64,000 nt of DNA from Kordia sp050633145 (lineage in GTDB: Bacteria > Bacteroidota > Bacteroidia > Flavobacteriales > Flavobacteriaceae): contig NZ_JBOEFY010000002.1 of NCBI RefSeq assembly GCF_050633145.1, forward strand, positions 62,001-126,000. The letters run 5' to 3'. The position numbers were made by a program, and so were the translations under genes. Positions 1 to 7,737 of the stretch are shown here, piece by piece. The notes beneath the pieces were generated by a model. That model did not search any database. It worked only from the letters and a program-made list of their open reading frames with translations, and was not told the DNA's origin. Position 1 is the first letter of the stretch; each line of letters opens with the position of its first letter.

Positions 1-1
1 C

Positions 2-97
2 TATGCGAAAACAGTAAAGCCAACGACGATTCCGCGAATTATCGGAAACCTGAAGAATGTGAGATTTATTCAGTTTTTGGCAAAAAAAGTCTGTTAA
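2..97 (+). other. Possible 3' end of a gene cut by the window edge
   Basis: Frame 2 is open from the left edge to a TAA at 95-97 and would give a basic 31-residue tail ending AKKVC. Frame 1 is also open, to a TAA at 121-123, and has more A/T at third codon positions. I cannot choose between them, and the stretch may be non-coding. The local base composition (1-60) is more GC-rich than the following intergenic DNA, which is the main hint of coding. Confidence 0.2.
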
Positions 98-144
98 ATA
101 CAACTAAAAAAAGTTTACTATAATTCCGTGAATTGTCATAAACA

Positions 145-178
145 AAAAAACGAGCTCCTTTGCAGAAACTCGTTTTTT
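145..178 (-). terminator. Intrinsic terminator downstream of eno
   Basis: A ten-base-pair stem (AAAAAACGAG at 145-154 pairing with CTCGTTTTTT at 169-178) lies 24 bp past the eno stop codon. Read on the minus strand it ends in a T-run, as expected for an intrinsic terminator. The A-tract makes it nearly symmetrical, so it could also stop transcription coming from the left edge. Confidence 0.75.
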
Positions 179-201
179 AATGTGTGTATTTGTATGAAAT
201 A

Positions 202-1491
202 CTAGCTTATTTTAAAAGCTTTGTCTTGCGGATAGTAAGCTACTGCTCCTAGTTCTTCTTCGATACGTAATAATTGATTGTATTTTGCCATTCTATCTGA
301 ACGTGAAGCCGAACCTGTTTTGATTTGTCCTGTGTTTAACGCAACTGCTAAATCTGCAATTGTATTATCTTCTGTTTCTCCAGATCTGTGTGACATTACT
401 GATGTGTATCCAGCATTGTGCGCCATGTTTACAGCCGCAATTGTTTCTGTCAACGTTCCAATTTGATTTACTTTGATTAAGATTGAGTTTGCAGTGTTGT
501 TTTCAATTCCTCGTGATAAACGCTCTACATTCGTCACAAATAAATCGTCTCCAACTAGTTGTACTTTGTCTCCGATAATTTCAGTTAGGTATTTCCAACC
601 TTCCCAATCGTTTTCGTCCATTCCATCTTCAATAGAAATGATAGGATAGTTTGCTGCTAATTCAGCTAAGTAATCTGCTTGTTCTTTAGACGTTCTTACT
701 TTTCCTGTTTCTCCTTCAAATTTAGCATAGTCGTATTTTCCGTTTACGTAAAATTCCGCCGCAGCGCAATCTAAAGCAATCATTACTTCATCACCTAGTT
801 TATATCCTGCATTTGCAACTGCTAATGAGATTGTATCTAACGCATCTTCTGTTCCATCTAAAGTTGGTGCAAAACCACCTTCATCACCAACAGCTGTACT
901 TAAACCTCTGTCGTGTAATACTTTTTTAAGGTTGTGAAAAATTTCCGTTCCAATTTGCATTGCATGTGTAAAGTTTTTAGCTTTTACAGGCATTACCATA
1001 AATTCTTGAAACGCGATTGGTGCATCTGAATGCGAACCTCCATTGATGATGTTCATCATTGGTACAGGTAATGTATTTGCAGAAACTCCACCAACATATC
1101 TGTATAAAGGCATTCCTAGTTCGTTTGCTGCTGCTTTTGCTGCTGCTAATGAAACTCCTAAGATTGCATTTGCTCCTAAGTTTCCTTTGTTTGGCGTTCC
1201 ATCCAAATCGATCATTGCTTTGTCGATATGATTTTGTTCAAATACAGAAACTCCCATTAATTCTTCTGCAATGGTTGTATTTACATTTTGAACAGCCTTA
1301 CTCACTCCTTTTCCCATGTAAGCGTTTCCGCCATCTCTCAATTCTACAGCTTCATGTTCACCTGTCGATGCTCCTGATGGTACTGCTGCTCTTCCCAATA
1401 CTCCATTTTCCGTTACTACATCTACTTCTACAGTTGGATTTCCTCTTGAATCTAATATTTGTCTTGCGTGAATGTTGATAATTCTGCTCAT
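202..1491 (-). CDS. eno: Enolase (phosphopyruvate hydratase)
   Basis: Glycolytic enzyme interconverting 2-phosphoglycerate and phosphoenolpyruvate; cytosolic and normally an octamer or dimer. The 429 residues match the usual bacterial length. Visible family landmarks are the general acid/base glutamate in VGDEGGFAP (E204), the metal ligands D241, E288 (SIEDG) and D315, the catalytic lysine in LIKVNQIGT (K340) and the enolase signature SHRSGETED at 367-375. The start ATG gives the canonical N-terminus MSRIINIHARQILDSRG. It lies downstream of carA and a lipoprotein gene on the same strand, with 155 bp separating it from the latter, so it may have its own promoter; I see no clear TAnnTTTG there. 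Confidence 0.99.
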   Translation of the reverse strand: MSRIINIHARQILDSRGNPTVEVDVVTENGVLGRAAVPSGASTGEHEAVELRDGGNAYMGKGVSKAVQNVNTTIAEELMGVSVFEQNHIDKAMIDLDGTPNKGNLGANAILGVSLAAAKAAANELGMPLYRYVGGVSANTLPVPMMNIINGGSHSDAPIAFQEFMVMPVKAKNFTHAMQIGTEIFHNLKKVLHDRGLSTAVGDEGGFAPTLDGTEDALDTISLAVANAGYKLGDEVMIALDCAAAEFYVNGKYDYAKFEGETGKVRTSKEQADYLAELAANYPIISIEDGMDENDWEGWKYLTEIIGDKVQLVGDDLFVTNVERLSRGIENNTANSILIKVNQIGTLTETIAAVNMAHNAGYTSVMSHRSGETEDNTIADLAVALNTGQIKTGSASRSDRMAKYNQLLRIEEELGAVAYYPQDKAFKIS

Positions 1492-1646
1492 TTTTCTTTG
1501 TATCTTTTGTTGTCTTTACTGGCTAATTTACAAAACTCTCCCGTGTTTTATAGGCTTTAGCTTTGCTTTTATGGATATGTTAGCAATGTTGCTTTTTTAT
1601 CTCTTTTTATAAAATGCGAAAACGTTTTCTTCAAAAAATAATGCAA

Positions 1647-2249
1647 CTACTCCTTAGTAAATAGCATGATATTTTCTGCAGATTTGAACGCGTACGATAA
1701 GGATTTGTTCATAAACGACTTGTCTGCACTATAGTTTACCAACGCAGCCGTATTTGGCACATTGCTTTTCCATGAACCTGATTTTGTCAGTTTCCCAGGA
1801 ATAATCATTGCTACTTGTCCGTATGTTTGTGATACATCTATTGCAATGGTTGCTTTTCCATTATTAGCTGCTTGTTGTGCTTTCTTTAATGCTTCTTGAT
1901 CGCTTGCGTTTCCTAATTTTGTCCAAGCACTCGATCTTTTTACTATAGGTTGAATACTGTCATAGATTACAAAACCACCATCTTTTGCTCGAAAATCACC
2001 AATATTATAGAATTCTGTGATCATTTTTGTAATGCTGTTTCTACAATCATTTCTGTTTGTCGATTCGGCTTTACACTTTTTAAAATAGGCAATAGTTGTA
2101 GATAATAATTGATCTTGACTTGATGAAAGTTTTACTTCTTCAACTTTGGTTGTAGTATCATTTGATACTTTTCCTTTTTCAGATTTTGGATCGTTTTTAC
2201 AGGAAACTACCAATACTATTGCACATACGAACGTGATGATTCTTTGCAT
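1647..2249 (-). CDS. Small lipoprotein of unknown function
   Basis: 200 residues. The N-terminus is a lipoprotein signal: a hydrophobic stretch followed by VVSC, with Cys17 as the probable lipidated residue, then a Lys/Ser/Thr-rich linker. The remaining 140 residues form one globular domain containing NDCRNSITK and, nearer the end, GQVAMIIPG. This order (cysteine helix, then a Gly-x-Val-Ala strand) loosely resembles NlpC/P60 or Tae-type amidases, but the usual catalytic His is Gln here, so I do not assign that function. The gene starts 17 bp after carA on the same strand and is probably transcribed with it; no metabolic link to carA is evident. Confidence 0.8.
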   Translation of the reverse strand: MQRIITFVCAIVLVVSCKNDPKSEKGKVSNDTTTKVEEVKLSSSQDQLLSTTIAYFKKCKAESTNRNDCRNSITKMITEFYNIGDFRAKDGGFVIYDSIQPIVKRSSAWTKLGNASDQEALKKAQQAANNGKATIAIDVSQTYGQVAMIIPGKLTKSGSWKSNVPNTAALVNYSADKSFMNKSLSYAFKSAENIMLFTKE

Positions 2250-2266
2250 TTTATTTTAGATTGTAA

Positions 2267-3379
2267 TTAAACTGTTTTTACTTTTTGAATGTTTTCTATG
2301 AATTGATCAAATAGATATTCTCCATCATGTGGTCCTGGACTTGCTTCTGGATGGTATTGTACAGAGAAACAGTTTTTGTCTTTGATGCGAATTCCCGCTA
2401 CTGTATTGTCATTTAAATGTACATGTGTGATTTCTACATTTGCATTTGCTTCCGTTTCTTCTCTGTTGATTGCAAAACCATGATTTTGTGAAGTGATCTC
2501 ACCTTTTCCAGTTAGCATGTTTTTTACAGGATGATTGATTCCTCTGTGTCCGTTGTGCATTTTATACGTTGAAATTCCATTTGCTAATGCGATTACTTGG
2601 TGTCCTAAACAGATTCCAAATAATGGTAAATCACGTTTGATGACTTCTTTTGCAAATGTAATAGCATCACTTAAAGGTTCTGGATCTCCAGGTCCGTTAG
2701 ATAAGAAGTATCCATCTGGATTCCATGCGTTCATTTCTTCGAATGTTGCATTGTATGGAAACACTTTGATACATGCATCACGTTTTGCTAAGTTTCTTAA
2801 GATGTTTTTCTTTACACCAATGTCTAAAGCTGCAATTTTGTGTGTTGCGTTTTCGTCTCCGTAGATGTATGGTTCTTTCGTAGATACTTTTGAAGCCAAT
2901 TCCAATCCTGCCATACTTGGCACTTCAGCAAGTTTTGCTTTCAATCCTTCTACATCGTCCACATCAGTAGAGATTACGGCATTCATTGCTCCATTATCTC
3001 TTATGTAGCTTACCAATGCTCTTGTGTCTACATCCGAAATTGCGAATAAGTTGTTTTTGTCTAAGAATTCTTTTAAAGAACTGTCGGCAGCATCTCTAGA
3101 GAATTCGTAACTAAAGTTTTTACATATTAAACCTGCAATTTTTACACTATCAGATTCCATTTCGTCTTCGGCTGTTCCGTAGTTTCCAATGTGTACATTT
3201 GCTGTAACCATTAGTTGTCCATAATACGATGGATCTGTAAAGATTTCTTGGTACCCTGTCATTCCTGTGTTGAAACATACTTCCCCGAAAGCGGTTCCTG
3301 GTTGTCCAATTGCTTTCCCGTAGAAGATAGTTCCATCTTCCAAAAGTAATAGTGCTTTTTGTCGATTTTGGTATTTCAT
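2267..3379 (-). CDS. carA: Carbamoyl-phosphate synthase small (glutaminase) subunit
   Basis: Hydrolyses glutamine and channels ammonia to the CarB subunit to make carbamoyl phosphate for pyrimidine and arginine synthesis. The N-terminal CPSase small-chain domain covers about residues 5-135. The C-terminal class I glutamine amidotransferase domain shows the nucleophile elbow FGICLGHQ (Cys257) and the partner pair in QYHPEASPGP (His343, Glu345), so the triad is complete. Length (370) is normal. carB is not in this window. The gene begins only 4 bp after the FkbM methyltransferase gene, so the two should share a transcript. Confidence 0.98.
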   Translation of the reverse strand: MKYQNRQKALLLLEDGTIFYGKAIGQPGTAFGEVCFNTGMTGYQEIFTDPSYYGQLMVTANVHIGNYGTAEDEMESDSVKIAGLICKNFSYEFSRDAADSSLKEFLDKNNLFAISDVDTRALVSYIRDNGAMNAVISTDVDDVEGLKAKLAEVPSMAGLELASKVSTKEPYIYGDENATHKIAALDIGVKKNILRNLAKRDACIKVFPYNATFEEMNAWNPDGYFLSNGPGDPEPLSDAITFAKEVIKRDLPLFGICLGHQVIALANGISTYKMHNGHRGINHPVKNMLTGKGEITSQNHGFAINREETEANANVEITHVHLNDNTVAGIRIKDKNCFSVQYHPEASPGPHDGEYLFDQFIENIQKVKTV

Positions 3380-3383
3380 ATCG

Positions 3384-4214
3384 CTATGCTAATTTAGTTG
3401 TATTGTGTTCTGTTGTAATTATTGTATTGTTGTGTACTTTTCCAGTGATTTGATAACCTAAAGAAAGAATGTTTTCCTTAAACCAATCATTGGTTAAAAT
3501 GTCGTTATGTGATAATATTTCTAATATTAATATTGGTTTGCATCGCTGTATTGTTTTGATAGCTCCTTTAAGTGCAGGAATTTCAAAACCTTCTAAATCA
3601 AATTGAAGTATTGAAATATCTCTGTCTTCGGGAATGATACTATCTAACGTTTCGATTTTAATCGGTACAAATTTACCATTTTCTGAATCAATTATTCTAC
3701 TAGCGCCACCTAATTGTCTTCCATCTTCTGTTGCAATTTGTAATCGTTGTTCAGATTTTTCGGCTCCCAAGCCAACTTGAAAGAGTTTTACGTTATGTAA
3801 GTTGTTGATTAGACAAGTAATTTCTGCACATCTGTAGTATTCTGAGCTAGGCTCAAATGTCCATACTTTCGCATTCTTGGAAATGTTTTTAGCGATTCCA
3901 GGAAGGAAGTCTCCAAAAAAAGCACCTGCTTGTACTACATCTCCATTTTTACAATGATCGATAATGTATTGAATTGTTTCAGGCTCGTATACATTTCCTT
4001 TGAGAATTGCCTGCACTACTGATTCTTTTTGCACAGAAAAAGGTGTGCAGTATCCTCCGTATTTGTTATACGCTATTGTACAATCTAATGTAAATTCATC
4101 CTTAATTAAAGAAGTTATATGGACAGGTTTAGTAACATATCCTTTTTTAAGAACTTTCCGTTTTATAAACTTCTTTAGTTTTTTTGGAAATAATGACTTT
4201 ACAAGTTTGATCAT
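3384..4214 (-). CDS. FkbM-family S-adenosylmethionine methyltransferase
   Basis: 276 residues with a very basic N-terminus (KKLKKFIKRK). The SAM-binding loop is GDVVQAGAFFGD (about 91-102), the acidic residue of the next strand is in TFEPSSEY (Glu121), and the family signature FDLEGFEIPALKG spans about 205-217. FkbM enzymes usually O-methylate sugars or small molecules, often in surface-polysaccharide pathways; the substrate here is unknown and no polysaccharide genes are near. It sits between rplQ and carA, separated from the ribosomal operon by a strong terminator. A -7-like TATATTTG lies at 4320-4327. Confidence 0.9.
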   Translation of the reverse strand: MIKLVKSLFPKKLKKFIKRKVLKKGYVTKPVHITSLIKDEFTLDCTIAYNKYGGYCTPFSVQKESVVQAILKGNVYEPETIQYIIDHCKNGDVVQAGAFFGDFLPGIAKNISKNAKVWTFEPSSEYYRCAEITCLINNLHNVKLFQVGLGAEKSEQRLQIATEDGRQLGGASRIIDSENGKFVPIKIETLDSIIPEDRDISILQFDLEGFEIPALKGAIKTIQRCKPILILEILSHNDILTNDWFKENILSLGYQITGKVHNNTIITTEHNTTKLA

Positions 4215-4319
4215 TTTTGTGATTCGTTTTTGAATTTAAAAATCAATTTAATTCTCTAGTACAATTTTTGAGACTCTTCTTTTAAGTTTACCTTTTAAGC
4301 TTTTCAAATCTGAGTTTCT

Positions 4320-4327
4320 CAAATATA
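4320..4327 (-). promoter_or_regulatory. Possible -7 element for the FkbM-carA unit
   Basis: Read on the minus strand the bases are TATATTTG, a match to the Bacteroidota -7 consensus TAnnTTTG, just past the rplQ terminator and about 105 bp before the FkbM start. No convincing TTG lies at the -33 spacing, which falls inside the terminator hairpin, so this is only a candidate. Confidence 0.35.
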
Positions 4328-4361
4328 AAAAAAAGGATAAACTCATAAAGTTTATCCTTTT
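4325..4361 (-). terminator. Terminator of the ribosomal protein cluster
   Basis: A perfect 13-bp stem (AAAAGGATAAACT at 4331-4343 with AGTTTATCCTTTT at 4349-4361) around a 5-nt loop is followed on the minus strand by an uninterrupted T-run. It lies 22 bp beyond the rplQ stop and should end the S10-spc-alpha transcript before the FkbM gene. Confidence 0.9.
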
Positions 4362-4383
4362 ATATGTAATGAATTGATTTCCA

Positions 4384-4854
4384 TTATTCTTCTTCGTTAG
4401 AAGCTTGAGTTTCAACTGGTGCAGGAGTTGCAGATTTTTTACCACCTCTTCTACTACGTCTAGTTGTTTTCGCTTTCTTCTCAGTGTTGTACGTTTCGTT
4501 GTAGTCCACTAATTCGATTAATGCCATTTGAGCATTATCTCCAAGACGATTTCCTAACTTGATTATTCTTGTGTATCCACCTGGTCTGTCAGCAACTTTT
4601 ACAGCTACATCTCTAAATAACTCAGTTACTGCATACTTGTTTCTAAGCTTACTGAATACTAAACGACGATTGTGCGTTGTGTCTTCTTTAGACTTAGTTA
4701 CTAATGGCTCAACAAATTGTTTTAATGCTTTCGCTTTTGCAACAGTTGTGTTGATGCGCTTGTGCTCGATTAAAGAACAAGCCATGTTTGCTAACATTGC
4801 TTTTCTATGAGCAGTTTTTCTACCTAAGTGGTTTACTTTCTTTCCGTGTCTCAT
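4384..4854 (-). CDS. rplQ: 50S ribosomal protein L17
   Basis: Last gene of the ribosomal cluster. The core (about 1-116) begins MRHGKKVNHLGRKTAHRKAM, typical of L17, which lines the 50S subunit near the polypeptide exit tunnel. At 156 residues it is longer than the enteric protein because of a tail that is first basic (KTTRRSRRGGKK) and then acidic (ASNEEE), common in Bacteroidota. It follows rpoA after 60 bp. Confidence 0.99.
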   Translation of the reverse strand: MRHGKKVNHLGRKTAHRKAMLANMACSLIEHKRINTTVAKAKALKQFVEPLVTKSKEDTTHNRRLVFSKLRNKYAVTELFRDVAVKVADRPGGYTRIIKLGNRLGDNAQMALIELVDYNETYNTEKKAKTTRRSRRGGKKSATPAPVETQASNEEE

Positions 4855-4914
4855 GACATTTGTTTTTTACCTTTATCTTGCTTCAACTCGTTTGAGGAGC
4901 AAATTACAAAGGAA

Positions 4915-5907
4915 TTAATCTTTATCTAATTTGTATTTTGATAAGTCCATTCCGAAACTTAAACCTTTTACATTTACTAGCTCTTCTAGCTCAGTTAAAG
5001 ATTTTTTACCAAAGTTTCTAAACTTCATTAAATCATTTTTATTGTAAGATACTAAGTCTCCTAATGTATCTACTTCTGCTGCTTTTAAACAGTTTAATGC
5101 TCTTACAGAAAGGTCCATATCTACTAATTTTGTTTTTAGTAGTTGACGCATGTGTAATGATTCTTCATCATACGTTTCTGTTTGTGCAATTTCATCCGCT
5201 TCAAGAGTGATACGCTCATCAGAGAATAACATGAAATGGTGAATTAACGTTTTTGCAGCTTCAGTTAAAGCTTCTTTAGGATGAATAGATCCATCAGTGA
5301 TGATTTCGAAAACTAATTTTTCATAATCAGTTTTTTGTTCAACACGATAGTTTTCTATGCTATATTTTACATTCTTTACAGGTGTATAAATAGAATCTGT
5401 AAAAATTGTTCCTAATGGAGCATTTGATTTTTTGTTTTCTTCAGCTGGAACATACCCTCTACCTTTTTCGATAGTAATTTCCATGTTAATGTTCACACTA
5501 GCGTCCATGTTACAGATAACTAAATCTGGATTTAACACTTGGAAACCAGAGATGAATTTTTGGAAATCACCAGCAGTAAGTTGTTCTTTTCCTGAAACAG
5601 AAATAGATACAGATTCGTTATCGATATCGTCTATTTGTCTTTTAAAGCGTACTTGCTTTAAGTTCAAAATAATCTCCGTTACATCTTCTACAACACCAGA
5701 AATCGTTGAAAATTCGTGATCTACTTTGTCTATTCGTACAGAAGTAATCGCAAAACCTTCCAATGATGATAGAAGTACTCTTCTTAATGCGTTCCCTATA
5801 GTTAGCCCATAACCAGGTTCTAAAGGACGAAATTCAAATTTGCCATCGAACTCAGATGAGTCAATCATGATAACTTTGTCGGGCTTTTGGAAGTTTAATA
5901 ATGCCAT
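4915..5907 (-). CDS. rpoA: RNA polymerase alpha subunit
   Basis: 330 residues. The N-terminal domain (about 1-230) carries the dimerisation and beta/beta' contacts, with the recognisable EPGYGLTIGNALRRVLLSS block near residues 31-50. The C-terminal domain (about 255-325) has the two helix-hairpin-helix signatures LNCLKAAEVDTLGDL and FRNFGKKSLTELEEL, used for DNA and activator contact. It lies in the alpha operon order rpsM-rpsK-rpsD-rpoA-rplQ, 25 bp after rpsD. Confidence 0.99.
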   Translation of the reverse strand: MALLNFQKPDKVIMIDSSEFDGKFEFRPLEPGYGLTIGNALRRVLLSSLEGFAITSVRIDKVDHEFSTISGVVEDVTEIILNLKQVRFKRQIDDIDNESVSISVSGKEQLTAGDFQKFISGFQVLNPDLVICNMDASVNINMEITIEKGRGYVPAEENKKSNAPLGTIFTDSIYTPVKNVKYSIENYRVEQKTDYEKLVFEIITDGSIHPKEALTEAAKTLIHHFMLFSDERITLEADEIAQTETYDEESLHMRQLLKTKLVDMDLSVRALNCLKAAEVDTLGDLVSYNKNDLMKFRNFGKKSLTELEELVNVKGLSFGMDLSKYKLDKD

Positions 5908-5932
5908 ATTAAGAATACTTTCTGATTTATTA

Positions 5933-6538
5933 TTATTTAGAATATAATTCTACGATTAATTGCTCTTTGATGTTTTCAGGAATTTGAAGTCTTTCCGGAA
6001 TTGATACATACGTACCTTCTTTCTTGTCTCCGTTCCATGTGATCCACTCGTATACGTGGTTCGCATTTGCTAATGCTCTATCAATTACATCAAGAGATTT
6101 TGATTTCTCTCTTACTCCAACTACATCACCAGCTTTTAGTGTATAAGAAGGAATATTTACCTTTTCTCCATTTACAGTAATGTGACGGTGAGATACTAAT
6201 TGTCTTGCACCACTTCTTGTTGGAGAAATTCCCATTCTGTAAACAACGTTGTCTAAACGAGATTCACATAATTGTAATAATACTTCACCAGTAATTCCTT
6301 TACTACTGTTAGCTCTTTCGAACAAGTTTCTGAACTGACGCTCAAGAATTCCGTAAGTATATTTTGCTTTTTGTTTTTCCATCAACTGGATAGCGTATTC
6401 AGATTTTTTTCCTCTACGTCTGTTATTTCCGTGTTGACCTGGAGGATAATTTCTTTTATCAAAAGATTTATCATCTCCGAAAATTGCTTCTCCGAATTTA
6501 CGAGCAATTTTAGTTTTTGGACCAGTATATCTTGCCAT
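5933..6538 (-). CDS. rpsD: 30S ribosomal protein S4
   Basis: 201 residues, a primary 16S rRNA binder. The S4 RNA-binding fold is visible at about 93-155 (SRLDNVVYRMG, then RQLVSHRHITVNG). The N-terminus (ARYTGPKTKIARKFGEAI) lacks the four-cysteine zinc cluster, so this is the zinc-free form. An 82-bp gap separates it from rpsK; in enterobacteria S4 represses the alpha operon by binding a leader, but I see no pseudoknot here that I could call equivalent. Confidence 0.99.
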   Translation of the reverse strand: MARYTGPKTKIARKFGEAIFGDDKSFDKRNYPPGQHGNNRRRGKKSEYAIQLMEKQKAKYTYGILERQFRNLFERANSSKGITGEVLLQLCESRLDNVVYRMGISPTRSGARQLVSHRHITVNGEKVNIPSYTLKAGDVVGVREKSKSLDVIDRALANANHVYEWITWNGDKKEGTYVSIPERLQIPENIKEQLIVELYSK

Positions 6539-6620
6539 TTCTAATAGTTATTATGAGAGTGATTATGAATTAAGGCTGTCCTTCGATAATCGTTAATCTC
6601 TCAATGTGAAAATAAATTAA

Positions 6621-7010
6621 TTATACTCTTCTTCTTTTTGGAGGTCTACATCCATTGTGTGGTAATGGAGTAACATCGATAATTTCTGTTACTTCAATTC
6701 CTGCATTGTGGATTGTTCTGATAGCAGATTCTCTACCATTTCCAGGACCTTTTACATAAACTTTTACTTTACGTAAACCAGCTTCATGAGCTACTTTAGA
6801 TGCATCTTCTGCTGCAGTTTGTGCAGCATAAGGTGTGTTCTTTTTAGAACCTCTAAAGCCCATTTTACCAGCAGATGACCAAGAAATCACATCTCCTTTT
6901 TTGTTTGTAAGTGATATAATGATGTTATTGAAAGATGCTGTTACGTGTGCTTCTCCAACTGACTCCACTATTACTTTACGTTTTTTTGTACTCTTGCTAG
7001 ACTTTGCCAT
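6621..7010 (-). CDS. rpsK: 30S ribosomal protein S11
   Basis: 129 residues, part of the 30S platform near the 16S 690 loop. The family signature runs through KVYVKGPGNGRESAIRTI and the C-terminus ends in HNGCRPPKRRRV, near-invariant in bacterial S11. It starts 11 bp after rpsM. Confidence 0.99.
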   Translation of the reverse strand: MAKSSKSTKKRKVIVESVGEAHVTASFNNIIISLTNKKGDVISWSSAGKMGFRGSKKNTPYAAQTAAEDASKVAHEAGLRKVKVYVKGPGNGRESAIRTIHNAGIEVTEIIDVTPLPHNGCRPPKRRRV

Positions 7011-7021
7011 ACTACAAAATA

Positions 7022-7396
7022 TTATTTAGTTGCTTTTTTCTTGTTAGCAACAGTTTTTCTTCTACCTTTTCTTGTTCTAGAGTTGTTCTTCGTTCTCTGA
7101 CCTCTTAATGGAAGTCCAGATCTGTGACGAATTCCTCTGTAACAACCGATATCCATTAAACGTTTGATGTTTAATTGAACTTCGGTACGTAATTCACCTT
7201 CAATTGTGTAAGTTCCTACTGCTTCACGGATTTTCCCAATTTCTTCATCGGTCCAATCTGATACTTTAGTATCTTCACTTACGTTTGCAGTTGCTAAAAC
7301 TTGTTTAGCTCTGCTTCTACCTACTCCAAAGATGTATGTTAATGAGATAACACCTCTTTTGTGTTTTGGAATGTCTACTCCTGCGATTCTTGCCAT
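7022..7396 (-). CDS. rpsM: 30S ribosomal protein S13
   Basis: 124 residues, a 30S head protein that contacts the P-site tRNA and bridges to L5. The N-terminus MARIAGVDIPKHKRG and the basic C-terminal extension with GQRTKNNSRTRKGRRK are typical. Only 2 bp separate its ATG from the rpmJ stop codon. Confidence 0.99.
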   Translation of the reverse strand: MARIAGVDIPKHKRGVISLTYIFGVGRSRAKQVLATANVSEDTKVSDWTDEEIGKIREAVGTYTIEGELRTEVQLNIKRLMDIGCYRGIRHRSGLPLRGQRTKNNSRTRKGRRKTVANKKKATK

Positions 7397-7398
7397 AA

Positions 7399-7515
7399 CT
7401 ATCCTTGTCTTTGTTTAAATCTAGGATTCTTTTTATTGATTACGTATAATCTCCCCTTACGACGCACAATTTTGCACTCGGGACTTCTCTTTTTTACTGA
7501 TGCTCTTACTTTCAT
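7399..7515 (-). CDS. rpmJ: 50S ribosomal protein L36
   Basis: A 38-codon gene found by translating the gap between infA and rpsM. It begins MKVRASVKKRSPECKIVRRK and ends NPRFKQRQG, clearly L36. Only one Cys (in SPECK) is visible, and the usual CxxC...C-H zinc site is absent, so it is the zinc-free form. It lies 4 bp after infA. Confidence 0.97.
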   Translation of the reverse strand: MKVRASVKKRSPECKIVRRKGRLYVINKKNPRFKQRQG

Positions 7516-7519
7516 GATT

Positions 7520-7735
7520 TTAGTATCTATAAGTAATTCTTGCTTTTGTTAAATCATACGGACTCATTTCCAACTTCACTTTATCACCAGGTAATAATTT
7601 GATATAATGCATACGCATTTTTCCTGAGATATGTGCCGTTACAATGTGACCATTTTCTAATTCTACACGGAACATTGCATTTGACAATGCTTCTATAATT
7701 GTTCCATCTTGTTCTATTGCAGCTTGTTTAGCCAT
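7520..7735 (-). CDS. infA: Translation initiation factor IF-1
   Basis: 71 residues forming a single S1/OB-fold domain (MAKQAAIEQDGTIIEALSNA ... PYDLTKARITYRY), which blocks the ribosomal A site during initiation. It starts 2 bp after secY; neither adk nor map is present between the two, unlike in some other bacteria. Confidence 0.99.
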   Translation of the reverse strand: MAKQAAIEQDGTIIEALSNAMFRVELENGHIVTAHISGKMRMHYIKLLPGDKVKLEMSPYDLTKARITYRY

Positions 7736-7737
7736 AA

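Noticed and set aside
29..137. Imperfect direct repeat (ATTCCGCGAATTATC at 29-43 and ATTCCGTGAATTGTC at 123-137)
   Set aside because: Two short copies matching in 13 of 15 bases with no structural setting; may be chance.
1059..1478. A 139-codon plus-strand open frame opposite eno
   Set aside because: It is an antisense shadow of a highly conserved gene, with a leucine-rich low-complexity translation and no promoter.
1647..2249. NlpC/P60 or Tae-type amidase
   Set aside because: The order of a Cys helix and a GQVAMIIPG strand is suggestive, but the expected catalytic histidine is a glutamine and the remaining family blocks are absent.
4248..4445. A 65-codon minus-strand open frame downstream of and overlapping rplQ
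   Set aside because: It runs through the terminator hairpin of the ribosomal cluster and overlaps the rplQ tail in another frame; its translation has no family features.
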